Shown one piece after another: positions 26,924 to 35,972 of a DNA stretch of 43,718 bases. The notes below the pieces were generated by a model, which saw nothing but the letters and a program-made list of their open reading frames with translations, had not been told where the DNA came from and searched no databases. This DNA comes from JAXHUM01 sp034189325 (GTDB lineage: Bacteria > Desulfobacterota > DSM-4660 > Desulfatiglandales > Desulfatiglandaceae): assembly GCA_034189325.1 (NCBI GenBank), contig JAXHUM010000046.1, positions 1 through 43,718 on the forward strand, in the 5' to 3' direction. Numbering within the stretch: the stretch's first letter is position 1; the number at the start of each line of letters is the position of its first letter. A program made the position numbers and the translations under genes.

Positions 26924-27480
26924 CAGGCCCTCAGCCTTTGCAGCTCATCCTCCAACATGATACTGCAATACCTGCAGAGCTGATCTGATTTTCTATCTAC
27001 ATCTCTCAAGGAACGGCAATAATGCATGATACAGGTAGACTCCTTGCAATGACGGAGCCCGAAAGTATGGCCCAGTTCATGAATAGCCTCTCTCACAACC
27101 CTCTGTTGAAATGTCTTGTTCCCGCCCGCCGGTGAAAGGCCCTCTTTCAACCGGTAGGTTGACACAATACACCCCTTTCCTCCCAATTGAGCCTCTCCAT
27201 AGACGTGCGTGAGGATAGGAATGAAAAGGTCCAGATGGGTAATGGCAAGGACCTTGATGCCTTCAATGGGAGCCTTATTCGCAAGCTCTTCCAGTATTGC
27301 AGTGGAATGGTATTGGTTCCGTTCCCGGTCAAAAGAGAATTCTATCTCATGGAGAATCGGGCGTATTGCCGTGGGGAAGGTAAAGACCTGTTCGATATCC
27401 TCATCGAGCTTTTCAAGGATCTCCCTGTCCGTATCCCCTATCGGAGAAATAATGATGCTGTTTCTTAGTGGAATATTCAA
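26914..27480 (-). CDS. amzA: Archaemetzincin-type zinc metalloprotease
   Basis: 188 residues. The zinc motif HELGHTFGLRHCKESTCIM followed 16 residues later by CRYC is the extended archaemetzincin signature (HExxHxxGx3Cx4CxM then CxxC), in which the His/Glu set binds the catalytic zinc and the four Cys a structural one. No signal peptide, so probably cytoplasmic. The TTG start at 27480 overlaps the stop of the response regulator (TTGA), so it is translated with the two-component genes. Substrate unknown for the family. Confidence 0.88.
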   Translation of the reverse strand: MNIPLRNSIIISPIGDTDREILEKLDEDIEQVFTFPTAIRPILHEIEFSFDRERNQYHSTAILEELANKAPIEGIKVLAITHLDLFIPILTHVYGEAQLGGKGCIVSTYRLKEGLSPAGGNKTFQQRVVREAIHELGHTFGLRHCKESTCIMHYCRSLRDVDRKSDQLCRYCSIMLEDELQRLRACQE

Positions 27481-28820
27481 GCCGGCTTGGGTATTTTATA
27501 ACGTTTGATTTTGCTATACAGGGTAGAGCGATCAATTCCGAGGATCTCGGCGCTTTTGGAGATATTCCATTTCATCATATCGAGAATATGAATAATATGG
27601 GTCTTTTCGATTTCAATAAGAGAGTTCATTGGGGAGGATCTTGTCTGTTCCGCATTGAAAATCGGGAGATCTTCGGGGAGTATTCTCCGACCTTTGCCGA
27701 CAACAACCGATCTTTCTATGGCGTTTTTGAGCTCTCGAACATTTCCGGGCCATTCATAAAGCATCATTTCATCAATCGCCTGCCGGCCTATTTGATCCAT
27801 CGGCTTTTTTGTCTCTTGAGAAAAATAACGGAGAAAATACTCTGCTAAAAGGGGAATATCATCTTTTCTGTCTCGAAGGGGTGGTATGACAAGTGTGATG
27901 ACATTAAGACGGTAATAGAGATCTTCTCGAAAAGTCCCTTCCCGTATCAACATCGTCAGATCTTTGTTTGTGGCGGCGACAATCCGGAAGTCCGCCTCCA
28001 GGGGTTGTGTGCCTCCTAATCTGTAAAAGATATGATCTTCAATGATTCTCAGAAGGTCTATCTGCATTCTCATGCTGATTTCCCCGATTTCATCTAAAAA
28101 AAGCGTCCCTCCATGAGCCAATTCGAGTCTGCCCTTTTTGGTCGTCTTGGCATCGGTAAATGCCCCTTTCTGGTAACCAAAAAGCTCACTCTCCAAGAGA
28201 TGTTCCGGAAAGGCCCCGCAATTTACAATTACAAAAGGGCCCTCAGACCTGGGACTATGTGTATGGATGGCTTTGGCTGCCAGGCCCTTGCCTGTGCCTG
28301 TTTCACCTGTAATGAGAATCGTCGAATCAGTGGGGGCGATATCCCTGATGAGGTTAAAGACAGTCTGCATAGGCCCGGATTGACCAATCATGTTTTCAAA
28401 CCTGGTTCGGTCTTTGTATTCCTCCCTTAAAAAAAGAGTTTCACGCCTCTCTGCTTCGTGTTTGACTATCTTCTCGATCAAAACACCCAGTTCGTCCGGA
28501 TCAAATGGTTTCAGGAGATAGTCGTAGGCCCCATTTTTCATGGCCTCAATTGCCGTGGAAATAGACCCATAAGCAGTAATCATGACAACGACCGTATCAG
28601 GATCGGTTTTCCTCACTTCCTTCAAGACTTCGAGACCGCTCATCCCTTCCATCTTTATGTCAACCAGGAGAATATCAAAACGGGTCTGTTTTAGTTTCTC
28701 CAAGGCCTCTTCCCCGCTTTCGGCCTTTACTACATGATGGCCATCCCTTTCGAGCCAGCCGGCAAGGGACTCCCTCATGATTAGCTCGTCATCAACAATC
28801 AGAATCTTGGTGCTTCTCAC
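27477..28820 (-). CDS. Sigma-54-dependent response regulator (NtrC family)
   Basis: 447 residues. Receiver domain with Asp54 (LLVDIKMEGMSG) and KPF; AAA domain with GETGTGKGLAAKAIH (Walker A), a sigma-54 contact loop written GAFTDA (about 219-224) in place of GAFTGA, GGTLFLDEIGEI (Walker B) and R-finger region WPGNVRELKNAIER; C-terminal Fis-type helix-turn-helix (NISKSAEILGIDRSTLYSKIKRYKI). GTG at 28820 lies behind GGGAGG, next to the kinase stop. The Asp for Gly in the loop is a known natural variant, so it probably still activates. Likely target: the sigma-54 promoter at 24875. Confidence 0.92.
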   Translation of the reverse strand: MRSTKILIVDDELIMRESLAGWLERDGHHVVKAESGEEALEKLKQTRFDILLVDIKMEGMSGLEVLKEVRKTDPDTVVVMITAYGSISTAIEAMKNGAYDYLLKPFDPDELGVLIEKIVKHEAERRETLFLREEYKDRTRFENMIGQSGPMQTVFNLIRDIAPTDSTILITGETGTGKGLAAKAIHTHSPRSEGPFVIVNCGAFPEHLLESELFGYQKGAFTDAKTTKKGRLELAHGGTLFLDEIGEISMRMQIDLLRIIEDHIFYRLGGTQPLEADFRIVAATNKDLTMLIREGTFREDLYYRLNVITLVIPPLRDRKDDIPLLAEYFLRYFSQETKKPMDQIGRQAIDEMMLYEWPGNVRELKNAIERSVVVGKGRRILPEDLPIFNAEQTRSSPMNSLIEIEKTHIIHILDMMKWNISKSAEILGIDRSTLYSKIKRYKIPKPA

Positions 28821-28821
28821 T

Positions 28822-30384
28822 TCAACCTCCCTGTTGACTTATCCCGTCAGATGGCTGTGTTATGGGAAGTTCAATTATAAAAGCTGCGCCTCCTCCCATT
28901 TGAGAGTCAACTTTTATGGAACCGTGGTGTTCTTCAATGATACCGTATACCAAGGATAGGCCGAGACCAACGCCTTTCCCTTTTCTTTTTGTTGTGAAAA
29001 AGGGCTCAAATAGTTTGGGAAGATTTTCTTCCGGTATTCCAATCCCCTGATCTTCAAATCTTACGGTTACGTGATTATCCTTTTGAGAAGCCCCTGTGAG
29101 GATGGTTACTAGGCAGCCGTCAGTCGTCTCCATCGCCTCAACGGCATTGGAAAGAATATTCATAAAGACTTGCTGAAGCTGATCCTCTGATCCCACAATG
29201 TCCGGTATACTCGGATCAAAGACTTTCTGAATCTTGACCCCATGAATTTTCAGAAGGTTGGCATTGAGTGAGAGTACCTTGTCAATGAGAAGGTTGAGAT
29301 TAAGAGGGTTCATCTCCATTTGGGACTCCCTGGAGAAAACGAGCAGGTTGGAGACAATTCGACTGACACGCCTGGTTTCCATTTCCATAAGGTTCAAATA
29401 TTGAAGAAATTGATCATTTTGCTTCTGATCACATCCACCCTCTCCAACAATTCGCTTGATCAAGAGGGTCAGGTTTAAGATTCCGGCAATCGGATTATTG
29501 ATTTCGTGTACAACAGAGGCGGAGAGTTTCCCGAGGGAGGCCATCTTGTCCTGATGAAGGAGAATGGCGTGGCTTTTCTTTAGCTGTTGGGTCCTCTCCT
29601 CAACCATCTGTTCCAGACGTCGAGTCGTTTTTTCCTCCTCCTTCTTGCGGTCCGTGATATCTCTGCTGATTTCTATAAATCTTAGAATCTTACCATCTTT
29701 TTCCCATATGGGGAAAATCGACACTTCTATAAAGCGGTGTTCGTCATTATGGTCCAGCCGTGTCAGGACCTGTTGACTCGGCCTTTTATTGCGGATCGCT
29801 TCATTCAGAGGACAGACAATGTCGTCGGTGTTGCATTGACGGTTCGTCCTTTGGAACACTTCATGACATTTTTGCCCGATTATCTCTTCTCGTGTATAAC
29901 CCATCTGTTTCTGAAAGGCATCGTTAACCTCGACTATTTCCTTTTCCGGAGTGATTACCACTATGGAATCCTGTATCCCGTTCAGGATAGTCTCCATCTC
30001 TTCACTCCTCTCCTTCAGCCTCTTTTCCTCAACCCGGATCGCCTCCCACAGGAATCTGAAGACTGGGAATGAAAGAACACGGATGTCGGGGGGTTTTGTG
30101 TCGATAATATCAAGGAGTATATTCTCATCCGGGAGCAATATGATCATCAGGTGGAGATTGTAAACGGAATCATATAACTTATGGTAATCACTGACAGTTG
30201 TCAGGTGGAGGTCCCTGGCAAGCAGCATGGCGGGCGCATAGGGATCAGGATCGGCAACAGCAATTATTCGGGCGTCAACACCCTCTTTGTTATATTCCAG
30301 AGCGGTCTTTTCAATGAATTCTTTGGCAAGAGCGGTCCCACCAACCACACCGATATTGAGGTTTGATGCTTCTTGCCTGTTCAC
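28822..30384 (-). CDS. Sensor histidine kinase with Rossmann-like N-terminal domain
   Basis: 520 residues, no membrane helix seen, so a soluble sensor. Residues 8 to about 115 look like a nucleotide-binding fold: IGVVGGTALAKEF, then IIAVADPDPYAPAMLLARDL and SDYHKLYD, then MIILLPDENI, as in NAD(P)-dependent dehydrogenases. A PAS domain follows (about 125-245) with three Cys (173, 184, 191), then a coiled coil, HisKA with His293 (VVHEINNPIAGI) and a HATPase with NAVEAM and GLGLSLVYGI. GTG at 30384 has GGGGGAG 7 bases upstream. It is the partner of the downstream sigma-54 regulator. A redox-cofactor signal is inferred. Confidence 0.88.
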   Translation of the reverse strand: MNRQEASNLNIGVVGGTALAKEFIEKTALEYNKEGVDARIIAVADPDPYAPAMLLARDLHLTTVSDYHKLYDSVYNLHLMIILLPDENILLDIIDTKPPDIRVLSFPVFRFLWEAIRVEEKRLKERSEEMETILNGIQDSIVVITPEKEIVEVNDAFQKQMGYTREEIIGQKCHEVFQRTNRQCNTDDIVCPLNEAIRNKRPSQQVLTRLDHNDEHRFIEVSIFPIWEKDGKILRFIEISRDITDRKKEEEKTTRRLEQMVEERTQQLKKSHAILLHQDKMASLGKLSASVVHEINNPIAGILNLTLLIKRIVGEGGCDQKQNDQFLQYLNLMEMETRRVSRIVSNLLVFSRESQMEMNPLNLNLLIDKVLSLNANLLKIHGVKIQKVFDPSIPDIVGSEDQLQQVFMNILSNAVEAMETTDGCLVTILTGASQKDNHVTVRFEDQGIGIPEENLPKLFEPFFTTKRKGKGVGLGLSLVYGIIEEHHGSIKVDSQMGGGAAFIIELPITQPSDGISQQGG

Positions 30385-30477
30385 CTGTCTGCTCCCCCGG
30401 CCGACTGAATGATCGTAAAGGCCGGACCTACCAGAGTTTATTAGAGATAATCTTGGCAGGGTTAATCGCCTTAGATT

Positions 30478-30619
30478 GAGACCTTTGCAAAACGCCCCCT
30501 TTTGCCCAATCGCGTTGACAGGTTCAAATTTTAATCCTTGAAATATTCAATATATTCCTCCGGTTAAAATTTTCGTCTTCCCTGCACTTGAACAAAATTG
30601 AGCCTTTTTCAAAGGTCTC
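30478..30619. mobile_element. MITE-like element, copy 2 (142 bp)
   Basis: Second copy of the repeat at 11487-11628, same orientation and length, same ends GAGACCTTTGCAAAA and TTTTTCAAAGGTCTC. The flanks are AGATT on the left (30473-30477) and CGATT on the right (30620-30624), agreeing in four of five bases, as expected for an older 5-bp target duplication. It lies between the kinase gene and the Hdr island. Confidence 0.82.
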
Positions 30620-31055
30620 CGATTGACGTCAACTCACGGAATCGTCCCTTGGAATCGTCATAATCCCAATAGCTTGAACCATAACATTCAAAGACCTGAT
30701 TTTCAAGATTGTACTGGGAAAGAGATTTTCTCCCCCAAGAATCTCTTAAGTATGAATCCTTTAGATGTTACCGAAAAGCAGACAGCATGGAGGAATCAGA
30801 ATATCGTTTACGCTGTTCCCATAGGGATGGTCCTAAGATTCTGGTTGACAACACCAATCACTACACAGTAAAAATGTTATCTAATGGCTCTCGTGAAAGG
30901 ACCCCCTTTTTTGCTTTCTTGAGTCAATAAAACCTATAATTACAGGAAATTACCGGCAACTTGCCTTCCCTTAGACCAGAGAAGAGCAGGTTTACGCTGT
31001 GGATTGCCGAATGTAAAACCATAATCTTTTTGGAATAATGTCTGAGGAGCACACT
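30620..31055. other. Leader region of the Hdr island, one doubtful small ORF
   Basis: About 435 bp before hdrA1. One short plus frame, 30787-30930 (47 codons, beginning MEESEYRLRCSHRDG), has protein-like composition but no ribosome site and no family I know. The final part holds the sigma-70 promoter candidate. No sigma-54 GG-N10-GC site was found here. Confidence 0.35.
30911..30940 (+). promoter_or_regulatory. Sigma-70 promoter candidate for the Hdr island
   Basis: TTGCTT (30911-30916) and a consensus TATAAT (30935-30940) stand 18 bases apart, 116 bp before the hdrA1 start. The -10 is perfect, the -35 weak. Confidence 0.5.
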
Positions 31056-34000
31056 ATGCCCAATAATACTATCGGATCCGTCATGGTTGTCGGGGGTGGA
31101 ATTGCCGGGATGCAGTCCGCCTTGGATCTTGCAGATTCCGGTTACTTCGTACATTTGGTTGAAAAGTCCCCTGCTATCGGGGGCGTGATGAGCGAACTTG
31201 ACAAGACATTTCCCACTAACGACTGTGCCATGTGAATTATCTCCCCCAAACTGGTCGAGGTCGGCCGGCATCTGAATATCAACCTGATTACATGTGCTGA
31301 GGTGGAAAAGGCTGAGGGTTCAGAAGGTAATTTCACGGTTACTATGCAAAAAACGCCCCGTTATATTGATGCATCGAAATGCACGGCTTGCAATGATTGC
31401 GCCGAGATATGTCCGGTGGTCTTGCCCAATGAATACGATTGCGGCATGTCCGACAGAAAGGCGGCCTTTAAGAAATATGCACAAGCCATTCCGGGGGCTT
31501 TTGCGATTCAGAAGGGGGATAAGGCCCCATGCCGTCTGGCCTGCCCAGCTGGTCTTAATGTCCAGGGATACGTTCAGTTGGTAGGTCAGGGGAAGTGTAA
31601 AGAGGCTCTGGCAATCATCATGGAAGACCTCCCTCTTCCGGGAGTGATCGGGAGGATTTGTCCTCATGGTTGCGAAGATGCCTGCCGCCGCTGTGATGTG
31701 GATGATCCGGTGGCAATCAGAGATCTCAAACGATTGGCTGCCGATCAATTTGATCCTCGGGAGATAGAGATACCTTGCCTGCCCGAGAGAAACGAAAAGG
31801 TAGCCATCATCGGCTCCGGCCCGGCAGGTTTGTCTGCGGCCTATCATTTGGCGCGAAAAGGAATTCTCTCCACCATCTTTGAGGCCCTTCCCGAGGCTGG
31901 TGGCATGTTGAGGGTAGGCATTCCGGAACATCGGCTGCCAAGAGAAATTCTTGATAGAGAGATTGAGGTGATAACCAAGCTTGGTGTCAAGATCGAGACC
32001 AACACCCCCTTAGGCCCGGAATTGACCATTGACAGCCTTCTGGATGATGGCTTCAAGGCGGTCTATCTGGCAATTGGGGCTCACAGAGGAATTAAACTCG
32101 GGGTCCCTGGGGAAGATGCCGTAGGGGTCTATCAGGGCGTAGATTTATTGAGAGAGATGAATCTAACCGGCAAAACCACCGTAGGTGGCAAAGTTGCGGT
32201 CATAGGGGGGGGGAATGTAGCCATTGATGTTGCCCGTTCGGCGATCAGATTTGGGGCCGGGGAGGTGAATATCGTATACCGCAGGACCCGGAATGAGATG
32301 CCTGCCTGGGAAGAAGAGATCGAGGCCGCCGAGGCCGAAGGCGTAAAATTTACCTACCTTTCCGCTCCTCAAGAGGTCTTAACGGAAGATGGCAGAGTCA
32401 TCGGGCTTCGCTGTATTCGCATGGAGCTGGGGGATACTGATTCATCAGGGAGAAGAAGGCCTGTACCTATCCCCGGCAGCGAGTATGACATTGAAATTGA
32501 TCAGCTTATTCCCGCTATTGGACAACAAGCGGATATCTCCGCTGTGGAGGAGATATCTGACCTGGGTTTCACTCGCTGGGGTACGATAGAAGTTGATCCG
32601 GTCACCTATGAAACAGGACGAAAAGGAGTCTTTGCCGGAGGAGATGTCCAGACCGGTCCATGGGTGGCTATTGGAGCGATTGCAGCAGGACGGGAGGCAG
32701 CGGAATCAATCGTCAGATACCTTGATGGGCGGGACATGTCGGAGGGGCGAGAGCCTATTACAGTTGAAAATCCCCGTTACCGCCCGGTTCCGGACAACGA
32801 ACCGGTGAAGAACAGAATAGACATGCCCAGGCTCTCGGTCCCCGATCGGGTAGGCAACTTCGATGAGGTGGAATTGGGTTATGATGAAAGGGCCGGCCGG
32901 GAAGAGGCTCATCGCTGTCTGAACTGTGGATACTGCTGTGAATGCTACCAGTGCGTGGACGTTTGTAAGGCTGATGCGGTTACGCTCGAAACACATCAAC
33001 AGGTGCCGGAATCACTTCAAATTGACGTCGGCTCCATTATTCTTGCCCCAGGCTTCCAGACATTTGATCCAAGCAAGTATGATATCTACCAGTATTCGTC
33101 ATTTCAGAATGTCCTGACAAGTATGGAATTTGAGCGTATCTTATCCGCCACCGGCCCCTATCAAGGGCATCTCCTGAGGCCTTCCGACAAAAAAGAGCCC
33201 GCAAGTATAGCATGGCTTCAGTGTATAGGGTCGAGGGACATCAACCGGTGTGATAACAGCTATTGCTCTTCGGTCTGTTGCATGTACGCCGTTAAGGAGG
33301 CGATCATTGCAAAAGAACATGGTGTGGCTGATCTGGATACGGCCATCTTTTTCATGGACATGAGGACCCATGGGAAGGATTTCGAGAGATATTATGATCG
33401 TGCCCAGGTTGAAGAGGGGGTCAGGTTCGTTCGCTCCAGAATTCATTCCATTGAGGAGGATCCAAAAACCAGGGATCTATCTCTCAAATATGTAACTGAA
33501 GATGGCATTATTAAAGAAGAGCAATTTGATATGGTCATACTATCGGTGGGGATGGAGACACCTCAGGCCCTTATCGACACGGCGGATCGACTCGAAATAG
33601 AATTGGATGGAGACCGGTTCGTCCAAACCGGGGCATTCAATCCTGTAGAGACATCACGAAAAGGCATTTACGTGTGCGGGGCTTTTCAGGAGCCAAAAGA
33701 TATCCCCTATGCAGTCATGGAAGCGAGTGCCGCGGCCTGTGACTCGGGAGCCAGCCTGTCCGAGGCTCGAGGTTCACTGGTCAAAACCAAAGACTATCCC
33801 GATGAAAAGGACATTTCCTCAGAGGTTCCTCGAATTGGTGTTTTTGTCTGTAATTGTGGTACCAACATAGGTGGAATCGTGGATGTGCCGCAGGTAGCAC
33901 AGTATGCCCGCTCTCTTCCCGGTGTCACCTACGTGGAGGAGAATCTCTTTACCTGTTCCCAGGACACACAGGAAAAGATCAAAGAGGTTATCGAGAGCGA

Positions 34001-35498
34001 AAGACTGAATCGGGTCGTCGTGGCGGCCTGTACCCCCAGAACACACGAGCCCCTTTTTCAGGAGACTCTCAGGGATGCGGGTCTCAATAAATACCTGTTT
34101 GAAATGGCCAATATACGAAACCAATGTTCGTGGGTCCACAGTAATCAAAAGGATGAAGCCACTCACAAGGCTCAGGACCTGGTACGCATGGCAGTTGCCA
34201 GGGCACGGCTGATCCGACCGTTACCTCAACCAACCGTTCCGGTTGAGGACAAGGCCCTAGTCATCGGCGGTGGTATCTCCGGCATGGCCTCAGCCATCGG
34301 CCTGGCCGATCATGGCTTCCGGACATATCTGATTGAGGAGACCGGAGAACTTGGAGGTAACGCCCTCAAACTCGCAGAGACCTGGAAGGGCGAGAAGGTC
34401 GTTGACCAGCTCAGGGGGATGATTGAGAGGGTCCATAATCATGACTTGATCGATGTCTTGACAGAGACTTCCATCAAGGAGGCTTCCGGGTTTGTGGGGA
34501 ATTTTGAGACGGTTGTCTCGCAAGGCGGTCAAGATATCACCTTACGCCATGGTGTCGTGGTTGTGGCTGTTGGTGCCAAAGAGCATAAGCCCACGGAATA
34601 CCTGTATGGAAATGATGAGAGGGTCCTCACTCACCTGGAATTTGATGAGGCCTTAAAGCGTGGGGATCGGAAGATCACTGATGCTAAGACGGCTGTCTTT
34701 ATCCAGTGTGTCGGTTCAAGAGAGCCAGAAAGGCCCTATTGTTCCAAGGTGTGCTGTACCCATTCTGTCAAAGCGGCCTTGAAGCTTAAGGAGATGAACC
34801 CTGAGATCAATATTTATGTCCTCTATCGCGACATTCGTACATATGGTCAGAGAGAAGGGCTATACAGGGAGGCGAGAAGTAAAGGTATTCTGTTTGTCAG
34901 ATACGACCTGGAGGGTAAACCAAAGGTTGTCAAGACCGGAGAAGGTTTTACCGTGACGATTAGAGATCATATCCTGGGAGTGGATATGGATATCCCATTC
35001 GATCTCTTGGTCTTGGCATCAGCCATTGTTCCCAACGATAATGAATCCTTGGCCCGGGCCTATAGGTTGCCCGTAAACGAAGATGGGTTTTTTACAGAAG
35101 CCCATGCCAAACTCCGACCTGTGGAATTCGCCACGGATGGGATATTTCTCGCCGGAATGGCGCATTATCCCAAACCTATTGAAGAGAGTATGGCCCAGGC
35201 AAAGGCGGCGGCGTCAAGGGCCTCGGTCGTTCTTTCAAAGAAACAGATTATGGCGGAGGGTGTTGTTTCACATGTGGATGAACTCTTGTGCCGGGCCTGT
35301 GGCGCGTGCGTGGATGTATGCCCATACAATGCCATTGTCCTTGAGGAACGGGAAAACGGCAAGGAAGCGGCCTTTGTCCATGAAGCCCTCTGCAAAGGAT
35401 GCGGTTCCTGTGCTGTCACCTGTCCTACAGGTGCTGCCTCTCTTGTCCACTACGATGATCGTGCAGTCCTGACTATGGTCGAGGCGGCACTGGCATGA
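31056..35498 (+). CDS. hdrA: Selenocysteine HdrA: double HdrA with inserted GltD/NfnB-like unit
   Basis: One 1480-residue frame if TGA at 31233 is read as Sec60 (CAM-Sec, then IISPKLVEVGRH). In order: HdrA FAD motif VVGGGIAGM (11-19); Sec60; first ferredoxin Cys group (about 109-119); inserted GltD-type unit (about 155-570) with its own Fe-S Cys set, FAD motif GSGPAGLS (about 253) and NAD(P)H motif GGGNVAIDVA (about 383); second ferredoxin group CLNCGYCCECYQC (about 620); rest of HdrA; then a second HdrA-type half from about 927 with FAD motif VIGGGISGMAS (about 1069) and two C-terminal [4Fe-4S] groups (about 1412 and 1446). AGGAG 6 bases ahead supports ATG 31056. Predicted role: cytoplasmic flavin-based electron bifurcation with NAD(P)H as partner. 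Confidence 0.88.
31251..31268 (+). promoter_or_regulatory. SECIS-like hairpin, hdrA1
   Basis: CTGGTC and GGCCGG pair (with two G-U) around loop GAGGTC. The stem begins 15 bases after the TGA. Bacterial SECIS elements sit in this position with G and U in the apical loop; the E. coli fdhF loop is similar. Confidence 0.7.
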
Positions 35499-35521
35499 TA
35501 AGTATTTAGAGGAGTTGCTTT

Positions 35522-35941
35522 ATGAGCCAAGAATTCAGTCCCAAGATCGTTACATTCGCCTGTAACTGGTGTGCCTATTCTGCCGCCGATCTGGCAGGTG
35601 TGAGCCGGTTTCAGTATCCTCCCAACATGCGGATTATTCGAGTGATGTGTTCCGGCAGAGTCAACCCTAATTTTATTCTTAAGGCATTTCAAATGGGTGC
35701 TGACGGGGTTCTTGTGGCCGGCTGACACATCGGCGATTGTCATTACCTGGATGGTAATGTAAAGGCCGAAAAGATGTTCGCTATGACTCGAGAGCTGGCA
35801 AGTATTCTCGGTATCGATTTGGAAAGACTACGGCTGGAATGGATTTCCTCGGCTGAGGGTACCAGGTTCGCCGAGGTTGCAAGAGAATTCACTGAAAAGC
35901 TTAAGTCCCTTGGTCCGGCTGGTCTGGAACAAGCGGCCTGA
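35522..35941 (+). CDS. mvhD: Selenocysteine MvhD/FrhD-type iron-sulfur subunit, short form
   Basis: 139 residues with TGA at 35723 read as Sec68 in VAG-Sec-HIGDCHY, where relatives have Cys. CNWCAYSAAD (about 15-24) and VMCSGRVNP (about 42-50) supply the Cys thought to bind [2Fe-2S]. MvhD passes electrons from a hydrogenase, formate dehydrogenase or other donor to HdrA. GAGGAG precedes ATG 35522; it lies 23 bp after hdrA1. Without recoding it would end at 67 residues and lose the conserved HxGDCHY, yet the downstream frame is conserved to a proper stop at 35939-35941. Confidence 0.9.
35741..35759 (+). promoter_or_regulatory. SECIS-like hairpin, mvhD1
   Basis: CATTACC and GGTAATG form a perfect 7-bp stem around loop TGGAT, starting 15 bases after the TGA. 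The same stem and GGAT loop recur in mvhD2. Confidence 0.8.
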
Positions 35942-35972
35942 CAATAATCAAGGGCATTTAGAGGCTCAACCA

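Noticed and set aside
31233..31235. TGA in hdrA1 (and the other four) as a real stop, sequencing error or pseudogene
   Set aside because: All five are at the same redox-Cys positions, the frame continues without shift, a hairpin follows at fixed distance, and the downstream halves keep full family motifs.
35877..35972. An earlier start for the HdrD-like gene
   Set aside because: The extra 32 codons lie inside mvhD1 and show no HdrC-like sequence; ATG 35973 has a good ribosome site.
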